Shown one piece after another: positions 55,340-64,000 of a stretch of 64,000 nucleotides of DNA. Below the pieces are notes generated by a model, which saw only the letters and a program-made list of their open reading frames with translations, was not told the DNA's origin and searched no databases. Location: assembly GCA_028583685.1 (NCBI GenBank), contig JAMXIF010000032.1, positions 2,934,135 through 2,998,134 of the forward strand, read 5' to 3'. The translations under genes were made by a program, and so were the position numbers. Source of the DNA: Petaurus breviceps papuanus. Taxonomy: Eukaryota > Chordata > Mammalia > Diprotodontia > Petauridae. Position 1 is the first letter of the stretch, and every line of letters starts with the position of its first letter.

Positions 55340-55770
55340 GCTTATTATGGGTCCAATGAATGAATGAAGGAACATCTACTAAAGGTTTACTATGTGCCAG
55401 ACCCTGTGCTGAGCACTGAAGATATAAATACAAAAAGTAAACTCCAGTTCTTTGATCGAGTTGCTAGAAGGAGCTTAAAATCATTTCATCAATAAGATAA
55501 AGCCACTCATTAGGACAATTGTTAAGAACCTCTTAGCCAGTCTCCTTGCCTTCAGCCTCTCCCTTCTCCAACCCATCTTTCACAAAATTTCCAAAATAAT
55601 CTTCCCAAGAAACATACAATTGTTTTGTCTCTGTTACTCTCTTATCAACTCAAACAAACAAGTGAGCTGTAGTGGTTCCCCATTCCCTGGAGGATAAAAT
55701 GCAATCTATCCAATGTGACATGTAGTGCCTTCATCCTGGCTGCCATCTACCTTTCTAGAATTATTTCACA
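55340..55770. mobile_element. Two L2 3' pieces in opposite orientation
   Basis: Inverted terminus at 55340-55490 (TTTACTATGTGCCAGACCCT). Plus-strand 3' UTR at 55520-55770 (CCTTCAGCCTCTCCCTTCTC, GTGGTTCCCCATTCCCTGGA, GAGGATAAAATGCAATCTAT). Confidence 0.65.
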
Positions 55771-55789
55771 TGATGTCCTACAGAGGACA

Positions 55790-56220
55790 GTGAACACACA
55801 GTCAAGAATCCCTGGGTTCAGATAATATCTTAGCTACCTATTAGTTGTGTTTCCCTGGGCAAGTCACTTAAAGCCTTGAGCACCAGATTCCTCATCTGCA
55901 AAATGGAGGGGGGTGGTTATGCTTGATAGTCCCCAAGGACACTGTCAGTTCTAAATCTATGATTTAGCTGAAACATTTAGGCAGCTACGTGATAACAAAG
56001 TACTGGACTCAGAGTCAGGAAGATCTGAGTTTGAACCCTACCTCTCATGTGACCCTGGGTAAGTCACTTAACCTCTGTCTGCTTCAGTGTTCTCATCTAT
56101 AGAATGGAGCAATAATAGCACTTACCCTCCAGGGTCCTTGTGCGGATCAGATGAGAAAACATGTGTAAAGCACTTTACAAACCTTAAAGCACCATATATA
56201 AGCTAGTCACCAGCATCATC
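55790..56220 (+). mobile_element. Two adjacent MIR/THER SINEs
   Basis: The first (about 55790-55965) has GTTTCCCTGGGCAAGTCACT and AAATCTATGAT. The second (55978-56220) has TTAGGCAGCTACGTGATAAC, GTGACCCTGGGTAAGTCACT and AAAGCACTTTACAAACCTTA. Confidence 0.75.
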
Positions 56221-56369
56221 CCAGTCAAACTGGACTAGGTGGTAATTCCTGAGCTTGTCAAACCAGCTCTTGCCTCTTTGCACCCACGCACACTGAGAGT
56301 GCATCCTTCTGGACCTCTGCCTTTCAGCAGCTGTTTCTTCCCTCCCAGTTCATCTCAGGTTGGCAGGAG

Positions 56370-56585
56370 CCACATGCTCTGTGAAGTCCTCCTCAATGAC
56401 CCCAGCACAAAGCACTCTCCCCATCCCCAAAATTTCTCTGGAGATTTCTATCTAGGTTGCTCATATCATGCCCTACACTATAGAGATCTGTGTACTTGTG
56501 AGATCTTTTAGTTTTGTATCCCCAGGGCCTGGCACAGTGACTTGAATGTAGAGGGTGCTTAATATTCATTGAATTGCATTGTACA
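56370..56585 (+). mobile_element. L2-clade LINE 3' end
   Basis: GTATCCCCAGGGCCTGGCAC and GAGGGTGCTTAATATTCATT. Confidence 0.7.
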
Positions 56586-57250
56586 GGCATACCCCACCTG
56601 ATTTCCTTAATTGATTCTGTGAAAAGACAGTATTAGGTAAAACAACAAAATGAGAGGCAATTAATTCTGTAGAACAATATGATAAATGGGAGATAAACTC
56701 CCAGGCTTTCAAAATTTAAATTTCTATAAAAACTTAATTTAGGATTTAACAAAGATCTGAGACCACATATAATGCCTATAATATCAACATTTCTTTCCCT
56801 ACAATTATTCCCTTCCTTGGATTCAGGGATCCAAGGTAATTAACATTGGGTAGGTGACATGGACACAAGTTCCCCAAGCATGGCCCCATGTGTCTATAGC
56901 AGGTCACATGGTGGGGGCTATCTTGGTTCTCCCAGAGTTTATTTACAAGCACACAATTTTGCTTTTTCCTTGTTCCAGATTCACAGGGCCACTCTAGGCA
57001 TGATTTTTTTTCACATAGATTACAGAGCCTTGTCACTACAGCTACCCTTACCTTAGGAGATGAAGGCAAGGACCCCCTATCCACTCACCATCTACTATGC
57101 ATTCATCAATCTAGAAAATATCCTAGAAAACGTCAGGAAAGCTAGTGCCAAGTGAAATGGAACTGTTTTCTCAATGATGACACCTCCCGATCTTTACCAA
57201 TCAGAGGAAAGATAGGTTACCAGAGAAATAGGTGGGAAAGATACCAATGG
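56586..57250. other. Unassigned; possible Tigger-like remnant
   Basis: TACAGGCATACCCCACCTGA at 56582 recalls the Tigger terminal CAGGCATACC next to a TA. No opposite terminus was found. A 102-codon minus-strand frame (56776-57084) with several cysteines resembles no family I know. Confidence 0.3.
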
Positions 57251-57256
57251 AAAGAC

Positions 57257-57545
57257 AACATGGTATTTTGGAAAGAGTACTAGATCTGGAGTTAGGAGAG
57301 CCTTGGGTTCAAATCCTTCCTTTGACACTTGTGAACTGTGTGACTAGGCAAGTTCTTTTAACTCCTTCTGGTTTCCTCATGTGTAAAATGGGAGTGATGT
57401 AAATAATATTCAGCACTTAATAAATGTTTATTGTCTAACTTAATATCTTTGCAGGGATCTTGTAAGGATCATATGAGAAAAGTATGTACCCAAAAGCACT
57501 GTGTATATATTGGAGCCTATTATATATATTGGTTACAAAACAATT
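57257..57545 (+). mobile_element. MIR SINE with L2-like scrap
   Basis: CAACATGGTATTTTGGAAAG, TGTGTGACTAGGCAAGTTCT and GGGATCTTGTAAGGATCATA. A scrap CAGCACTTAATAAATGTTTA interrupts the 3' half. Confidence 0.65.
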
Positions 57546-57684
57546 ACAAATTAAGTTATAAAAGGATTTAAATTAAGTTAATTTAATTTTGACCACAACA
57601 ACTCCAAAAGTGAAAGACCTTCAAGTTTGGTGAAGTATGATTATTTGCAGCAATGCATTTATTGGGAAATGATGCAAAAATCTG

Positions 57685-58455
57685 ATGTTGTTACTTTCCT
57701 GCTGAAAAAGCTGCAGTGAATCCCTGTTGCCACTGGAATAAAAAGCATATGGTTCCATTTGATATTTAAGACCCTTTGCAATCTGTTCCCAACTCATTTT
57801 TCTAGACTGATTTCACATTAATCCTTCCCATATAATCTTTTCTGTAGCTGAATTGGTCTACTCAGTGTTCCCTACACAAAACCTTCCATTTCCTCTTCCC
57901 ATGCTTTGTCTCCTTCCTTATCTTTGCCTCTTAGAAACGCTGCCCTCCCCATCAAGACTTTGCTCAAGTACTACTTCTTGAACAAAAGGTTTCCTGATTC
58001 CCTCAGTTATTAACACTCTTCCTACCACCTGAATTTTTTTTTAAAAGCTACTTATAATAACCTGTATATAGTACTTTAAGGTTTGCAAAGTTCTTTGCTC
58101 ATATTATCTCATTTGGTCCTCACAACAACCCATAAAATAGGTGTCTATTATTATCTCCATTTTAGAGATTAAAATAAACAGCCTGAGCCTGGGGAGTTAC
58201 TTGCCCAGAGTAGTGTCTGAAACAGGATTTAAGTTCAGATCTTCCTGCCTCCAAATCCTTCATTCTATCTCCCCATGCTGTCTTTTACTTTGTATTAATT
58301 TTTCATGGATTTTGAATTTACTTCATGGGGTATTGTCTTCCCCTAGTACCACAAACGCTTTCAGAGAAGCATCATTTAGTTTGACCTTCTTTGTATTTCC
58401 AACATTTCTAATGCCTGGGATACAAGAGATTAATAAATGCTTACTGAATTGAATT
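57685..58455 (+). mobile_element. L2-clade LINE 3' region split by a CORE-SINE
   Basis: L2 text runs 57685-58045 (AGACTTTGCTCAAGTACTAC, CAAAAGGTTTCCTGATTCCC). A THER SINE (58050-58290) follows, then the L2 end at 58325-58455 (AATGCCTGGGATACAAGAGA, TTAATAAATGCTTACTGAAT). Confidence 0.7.
58050..58290 (+). mobile_element. THER/MIR CORE-SINE inside L2
   Basis: GTACTTTAAGGTTTGCAAAG, CTCATTTGGTCCTCACAACA, CATTTTAGAGATTAAAATAA and GTTCAGATCTTCCTGCCTCC. Confidence 0.78.
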
Positions 58456-59214
58456 GGGTTGGGGTGGGACAAGGTGACAAAGGGCACAATGGTATGTACC
58501 ACTGCCTTTAGACCAAAGTGAAGGCAAGTAGGGTCTCTGCTCCCCAACCCCTCAGAAGGGTCCTAGCACTTTGAAGGACAGCAGCAGTAACAGAATCCCA
58601 ATGACTCTGGACTGTGGTCACTCAGATTCAAACTGAGACAAGGAAATCAGCACTAATCTCTGATTTTAGAATTGCTATGCTCTTGATCTTAGCCTGGAAG
58701 GAACATGGTGCCCCTGGTCCCCATGGGATGGCTGAGAAGGGCCAAGACCATAGCTATCCTGTGCCCTGGGGTATGGCTGCAGTGCTATCCCCATATCCTG
58801 CACTGACTTCCCCTACCTTTCTAGGGTCCTGTCTGGGGGGTAAGCAGCTTGCTAGTTGCACCAACCAAGATTCTAATGGTGGTGTGAAGGACAGCTGTGT
58901 CCATCCCTACACTGGGCCTCAACCCTTCCTAGACCTGCCAGCAGCTAACATCATCTCTGGGAGCCCCACCTATCCAGTGAGACCTGCAGACTGACCTAGA
59001 ACTCCTGAGAACAGCTGGAAGTCCTGTTCACACCTCCCAGACACTAAGAAGGATTCAGTGATTTAACAATAAACATAGAGAAGTACCTTTTCTTTACTCA
59101 TTATTCAAACTCTGCATGGATAAATGACTATACATCATATGAGGTCATGGGTTTTTAAAAACATTTTAGTCAAATTGCTCATAAGCAACCTCCCCACCCC
59201 ATCCAACTACTCTC

Positions 59215-59217
<3 letters not shown>
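58456..59217. other. Unassigned, GC-richer stretch with a 126-codon ORF
   Basis: A plus-strand frame at 58614-58994 contains GKQLASCTNQDSNGGVKDSC and PQPFLDLPAANIISGSPTYP. I do not recognise it. It has no clear Kozak context, and splice signals are ambiguous (CCCCTACCTTTCTAG precedes 58824). An AACAATAAACATAG string follows at about 59066. It could be a processed gene remnant, a repeat-borne frame, or chance. Confidence 0.3.
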
Positions 59218-59263
<46 letters not shown>

Positions 59264-59273
59264 NNNNNNNNNN

Positions 59274-59320
<47 letters not shown>
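59217..59320. repeat. Long (CA)n microsatellite containing a gap
   Basis: CA runs of about 47 bp on each side of the Ns. Confidence 0.97.
59264..59273. other. Assembly gap (10 N)
   Basis: Ten Ns inside the CA repeat. The array length is therefore unknown. Confidence 0.99.
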
Positions 59321-59322
<2 letters not shown>

Positions 59323-59439
59323 CCTGGTGGCATGAATGAGGAAGCTAAAAGGGAATCTTCCCCCATATTCTTAAGTTAACAAGTCTATATCTATATTTGT
59401 ATCTATTTTGATGTCTATATATATATATATATCTATATC

Positions 59440-59548
59440 TATCTGGAAAAGGCAATGACAAACCACTACACTATCTTTGCCCAAAAAACCCTAAATGGGG
59501 TCACAAAGAGTTGCATGTGGCTAAAATGACTGAACAACATCAAAAATC
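59440..59548 (+). mobile_element. Mar1 tail fragment
   Basis: CTGGAAAAGGCAATGACAAA, AATGGGGTCACAAAGAGTTG and ATGACTGAACAACATC. The head is missing; a (TA)n/(ATCT)n tract precedes it. Confidence 0.8.
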
Positions 59549-60064
59549 TGTCTATATGACATAGCTATATCTCTGTATCTATTCATCAGTGTATGTGTAC
59601 ATTGATTTCAATGTTTTCAGGGGGATGTGAAAAATGTTGGGAACCAATAAGTGTTTTTATAGGTTGGAAGCAAAATCATTCCTAGCTTGAGTGATGTAGA
59701 AATGAAAGGAGATAATTGAAGAAACACATGTAGAAAGGGAAAAAATCATTCTCTAAACTTCCCTACCACATCCTATGATGGCAAATTAAGTTCTACATGC
59801 AGATCAATTCAGTGTCAGTAGTAAAGATTATTACTTCATATATCAGGAGAAACTAGTACTTCTTTAAAAATGAGGGCCCATAAAACCATGTAAAACAATC
59901 TAACAAAATGCCATACTTAGTATTCCAGGAAGGAAGTTTGTTTGCTTTTGTTTTTATTTTTTATGGTTGTTCCAGAAAAAGATCATTCGCCTCAGTCAAC
60001 GTAATTCTTTCCAAAGGGACCCAGAATGTGCCACCACTTAAAAATACCAGCTAGCTATAATATG
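59549..60064. other. Unassigned DNA
   Basis: Nothing recognised. Confidence 0.4.
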
Positions 60065-60102
60065 GAAGGTAAAATAATTCAGTGGTAAGACTGCTGGAAT
60101 TA

Positions 60103-62970
60103 AGGGGGTGGAGTCAGGATGGCAGAGTAAAAGTAAATGCTTGAGATCTCCCCCAAACTCCTCCAAATACATATAAAAAATGACTCTAAGCAAATTCTAG
60201 AGCTGCAGAACCCACAAAATAACAGAGTAAAACAAATCTCTGGCCCAAGACAACCTGAAAGGTTGACAGGAAAGGTCTGTTGCACCAGTCTGAGAGAAGA
60301 GCCAGTTCATCAAGGGCTGCACTAGCACAGGTGGTCTGGAACAGGCCTCAGGGGACTGAATGACTGACAGCTGTGGCAGTTTCAACCCACAAACGCCAAA
60401 GACAGCTTAGAAGGTCAGTAGGAAAGGTCCACTGGACCTGGGTGAGAGAGGAGCAAGGACCAGCTCCAATCCCAGGTTGGCAGCAACAGCACTGGCCCGT
60501 GGCTGCTTCCAGAGCTCTCAGCCCATAGGCAGTGGGGAGGGTATTCAGTGGCTGATCAGAGGTAGACTGCAGGATCTCTTTGATGGTGCTGAGGCAGCTC
60601 TGCCTGGGCCTGGATTGGGGTCAAAGTCCTGGGTGGTGGCCCTGGGTTGTGGAGGACTGCTGGTATGGTGGAGCTTGTGGTGGTGGTAGAGAGGGAATCC
60701 TGCTCACAATTCCAAGGCAGAAAACAGAAAAAAATTTGAGGTCACTCACAGACCAGAGCAGAGACCAGGAGAGGAGTATACACCTCTCCTTTCATCATAC
60801 AGCCTTGTAAGAACTGAAAATTTACAGGTCCCTAGAAATATCTCTAAAAACAGCTGCACAAAACCCCTAAAGCTTGGGACAGTATACCCTTCATATTGGA
60901 AGCTGAGACCTACCTTAACAAAGAGCTAAAAAGTCAAGTAATTAGCTGAGAAAATGAGCAAACAGTGGGAAAAAAATCAGACTATAGAATCTTACTTTGG
61001 TGACAAGGAAGATCAAAATATACAACCAGAAGAAGACAACAAGGTCAAAGCTCCTAAGCCTCCAAGAAAAATATTAATTGGTCACAGGCCATGAAAGAGC
61101 TCAAAAAGGATTTTGAAAATCAAGTAAGAGAAGTAGAGGTAAAAACTAGGGAGAAAAATGAGAGTGATGCAAGAAAATCATGAAAAACAAGTCAATAGCT
61201 TGCTAAAGGAGACACAAAATAAAAAATGCTGAAGAAAATAACTACAAAAAAATAGACTAACTCAAATGGCAAAAGATATCCAAAAAGTCAATGAGGAGAA
61301 TGCCTTAAAAAGCAGAATTGGGCAATGGAAAAGGAGGTTCAACAGTTCACTGAAGAAAATAATACCTTAAAAATTAGAATGGAGCAAATGGAAGCTAATG
61401 ACTTTGTAAGAAATCAAGAAACAATAAAATAAAACCAAAAGAATGAAACAATAGAAGACAATGTGAAATATCTCATTGGAAAAACAACTGACCTGGAAAA
61501 CAGATCCCAGAGAGATAATTTAAAAATTATTGAACTACCTGAAAGTCATGATCAAAAAAAGAGACTAGATATGATCTTTCAAGAAATTATAAAGGAAAAA
61601 TGCCCTGATATTCTAGAACCAGAGGGTAAAACAGAAATTTAAAGAATCCATCAATCACCTCCTGAAAGAGATTCTAAAAGGAAAACTCCTAGGAATATTG
61701 TAGCCAAATACCAGATTTCTCAGGTCAAGGAGAAAATATTGCAAGCAGCCAGATAGAAACAATTCAAGTACTATGGAAACACTATCAGGATAACACAAGA
61801 TTTAACAACTTCTACAGTAAGGGATCAGAGGACTTGGAATATGATATTCTGGCGGTCAAAGGAGCTAGGATTAAAACTAAGAATCACCTACCTAGCAAAA
61901 CTGAGTATAATCCTTCAAGGAAAAAAAAATTCAATGAAATAGAGGACTTTCAAGTATTTTTGATGAAAAGACTAGAGTTGAATAGAAAATTTGACTTTCA
62001 AATGCAAGACTAAAGAGAAGCATGAAAAGGTAAACTTTCCTGTTCTTATGATTTGAGAAATCATAAGGGAATTATTAAAGTTGAACAGTTTATGTTCCTA
62101 CATAGAAAGATGATATTAGTAACTCATGAGACCTTTCTCAGTAATAGGGTGAGTTGACAATAAAGGAATAATTTCTAAAAAATAAAATTAAGGGCTGAGA
62201 AAGGAATGTACTGGGAGAAGGAGAAAGGGAGAGGTAGAATGGGGTAAATTATCTCACATAAAAGAGGTAAGAAAAAGCTTTTACACTGAAAGGGAAAAGG
62301 GGAGAGGGAGGGAATGAGTAAACCCTACTTTCGTTAGATTTGGTTTCAGGAGGGAATAACATACATACTAAATAAATACTAAAAAATACTAAAAAAAATC
62401 TATCTTCCTCTATAAGAAAGCAGGAAGGAAGAGGATGGGGGGGGGAATGACAGAGGGAAGGCAAGTGGGAGAAGGGGGTAATCAGAAGCAAACATTTTTG
62501 AGGAGGGACAGGGTCAAAGGAGAGAACAGAATAAATGGGGGGCAGGATAGGATGGAGGGAAATATAGTTAGCTTTTTACAATATGACTGTTATGGAAGTG
62601 TTTTGTATGACTACACGTGTAAAACCTATACTGAATTGCTTATCTTCTCAATGAGGGTAGGTGAGGAGGGAGGAAGAGAGAGAATGTAGAACTCAAAAGT
62701 TTTAAAAATGAATATTCAAAATTGTCTTTACATGCAACTGGGAAATAAGATATACAGGCAATAGTGTTTAGAACTCTATCTTGCCCTTAAGGAAAATAGA
62801 AGGGGAGGGGATAAGAGAAGGGGGAGGGGCAGGGGCAGGAGGGTAGTTTGGGAGAAGGGGTAATTAGAATGCAAAAGGGGAGGGGAGAGAGATGGAGAGA
62901 AAAATCAGAACTCAAAATCTTGTGGAAGTGAATGTGGAAAACTAAAACTTAATTAATTAAAAAAAAAAAA
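60103..62970 (+). mobile_element. HAL1-like (half-L1) retrotransposon, near full length, 15-bp TSD
   Basis: It starts AGGGGGTGGAGTCAGGATGG-like sequence, the L1 5' UTR signature. An ORF1-like region from the ATG at 60954 to about 62010 follows, then a GA/G-rich 3' UTR and an A tail. Only about 1 kb separates the end of ORF1 from the tail, and no endonuclease or RT is present, so it is a half-L1. TSDs AGACTGCTGGAATTA (60088-60102) and AGATTGCTGGAATTA (62971-62985) match at 14 of 15. It relied on an L1 in trans. Confidence 0.8.
60954..62013 (+). pseudogene. HAL1/L1 ORF1 remnant (RNA-binding coiled-coil protein)
   Basis: Translation with interruptions shows MSKQWEKNQTIESYFGDKED at the start. 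A lysine/glutamate-rich coiled-coil region with the repeated form EENxLKxRIxQxEKE follows. Then come an RRM-like stretch (DNLKIIELPESHDQKKRLD, EKCPDILEPEGKTEI) and a C-terminal part (GLKLRITYLAKLS, EIEDFQVFLMKRLELNRKFD). L1 ORF1 proteins trimerise, bind RNA and act as chaperones in the cytoplasmic RNP. Several stops and frame changes make it inactive. Confidence 0.75.
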
Positions 62971-63111
62971 AGATTGCTGGAATTAGAGTCAGAGAACCAG
63001 GGTTAAAATTTTATCTATGCTGCTTACCACTTACATGACCTTGGGGAAATAAATTAACCTCTTTGGTTCTCAGTGTCCTAATCTGTAAAATAAAGAGATT
63101 GGATTTCAATA

Positions 63112-63290
63112 GCTCTTAACCTGGGGTATGTGGACCCTCCCCAATATTTGGCCATTTCAATTTAGTTGTTTTTCTTTGTAATCTTATATATTCTATTTTA
63201 TGCATTTAAAAATATTTGAAGAAGGGGTCTGTAGGCTCCATTAGACTTCCAGAGGTGAAGTAACACACAAAAACAGATCAAGAACCGTTG
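63112..63290 (+). mobile_element. hAT-like non-autonomous DNA element
   Basis: TAGCTCTTAACCTGGGGTAT, TATATTCTATTTTATGCATT and GAAGGGGTCTGTAGGCTCCA, the same family as 9906 and 44743. It ends near AAGAACCGTTG. Confidence 0.6.
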
Positions 63291-64000
63291 ATGACCTTTT
63301 AAGGTTTCTCCCAACTCCAAATCTTTAGTCCTATGATTTCCCAGTGCTCCACAAACATAAATAAGCTTGTCCTGTATGTTAGTACCTTTCCTCCTACCAA
63401 GCTGCAATGGCCTTTTATCTAAGTCTTGTCAGATGGTGCCAAGGACTATTCACATTTCCTCTGAAATGTCTGGACAGAATACACTCTTGCTTTCTAAACT
63501 AAGCTCTGGCAATCTTTAAGTGCCCTTCCATCAGTTAGACCACCTCTGCCAGGATGGAAGTCTGTGGGGAAAAAAAAATTTGCTTCAGCCAGCAAAATTT
63601 GCTACACAGGTGTGAGCAATGGTATCAACAAGGCAATTAGGAACAGCTGATGAGCTGAATGGCTGGGGCTCTCAAGAGGGGAAACTCTGTGTTTGATGTG
63701 TTGCAGGAAAAAAAAATCCTTGCCTTATGAATACAGCGGCCATTTCAATTTCAGGGAATAGAGACTCCAGCTCTGCCCCCAACAAGAAAAGGTAGCAGGA
63801 AACCTATTTATACATCCCTGGAGTCTAGGGTCCAGGGCCCTGTTTTTCTCTCAGGAGAGAAGGGGGCAGGACTGCTATGGTTTGTTGCTTTAAATTTCAC
63901 CTGGATAACTAACCTCTCCCAAAGATGGTGGTTTGTCTTATTTTTTTTCCCTTTATAACTTGCCTAACATGCATTATTTAGCAGCAGAGTTTCAAAAACA
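63291..64000. promoter_or_regulatory. Repeat-free end of window; possible conserved block
   Basis: About 63560-63770 has balanced, non-repetitive sequence (CAGCCAGCAAAATTTGCTAC, AATACAGCGGCCATTTCAAT). No exon is supported. Function is unknown. Confidence 0.25.

Larger units (their letters stand above)
60065..63110 (+). mobile_element. MIR SINE split by a HAL1-like element
   Basis: MIR head at 60065-60102 (CAGTGGTAAGACTGCTGGAA). It continues from 62971 with GAGTCAGAGAACCAGGGTTA, ACTTACATGACCTTGGGGAA and TGTCCTAATCTGTAAAATAA. Confidence 0.8.

Noticed and set aside
56776-57084. 102-codon cysteine-rich minus-strand ORF
   Set aside because: No recognisable family or signal; it may lie in a worn DNA transposon.
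60477-60810. 70- and 76-codon ORFs with Gly/Trp runs
   Set aside because: They lie in the 5' UTR of the HAL1-like element and overlap in two frames.

Overview
This window looks like gene-poor, repeat-dense genomic DNA from a marsupial, either intergenic or deep intronic. The evidence is the repeat content. There are many Mar1-type CORE-SINEs ending in an RTE-like tail and several short tRNA-derived SINEs of the WSINE1 type with A-rich tails and clean target-site duplications (TSDs). Ancient MIR/THER SINEs, L2 and CR1/L3 LINEs, RTE LINE fragments, an L1-derived HAL1-like element and several LTR families make up the rest. The repeat families are named from memory of their consensus sequences; no search was run. 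I found no convincing host protein-coding exon, tRNA gene or intact RNA gene. The open reading frames present are short, mostly antisense to repeats, and unlike known proteins. The only meaningful coding traces belong to LINEs.

Layout. 0-10 kb: SINEs, an L2 3' end, a 1.08-kb minus-strand solo LTR (6016-7098), then about 1.2 kb of repeat-poor DNA (7.9-9.2 kb) that may be a conserved non-coding element. 9.2-16.3 kb: a 3' fragment of a CR1/L3 LINE on the minus strand, then a nearly full-length CR1/L3 LINE on the plus strand (about 10.4-13.66 and 16.02-16.28 kb). The second one keeps traces of an ORF1 SGNH-esterase domain, an endonuclease motif and reverse transcriptase. It is interrupted by a Mar1, a WSINE-type SINE, an L2-type tail and a minus-strand RTE fragment. 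16.3-23.8 kb: mostly low-repeat DNA with candidate conserved elements. 23.8-27 kb: three copies of an LTR family with TGATGAG ends, two of them back to back in opposite orientation, plus a palindromic hAT-like MITE. 27-33 kb: L2-type and L1-type 3' ends, two 7SL RNA retropseudogenes in opposite orientations, and a candidate conserved element between them. 33-40 kb: a second copy of the 1.08-kb solo LTR, a candidate LTR, SINEs, and a cluster of LTR fragments with inverted arms (38.74-39.94 kb). 40-50 kb: L2, Mar1, RTE endonuclease remnants, and a promoter-bearing RTE-tailed element split by a TGATGAG solo LTR. 50-60 kb: SINEs nested with each other and with DNA transposons, then a long (CA)n tract holding an assembly gap. 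60.1-63 kb: a nearly complete HAL1-like element, with ORF1 but no ORF2, inserted in a MIR and flanked by 15-bp TSDs. The last kilobase is mostly unique.

Because there are no genes, there is no pathway to describe. The value of the window is its insertion stratigraphy: many elements are interrupted by younger ones, giving a readable relative order (CR1/L3, L2, MIR, RTE, then Mar1 and WSINE, then LTRs and HAL1). A few repeat-free stretches are the best candidates for host regulatory function.
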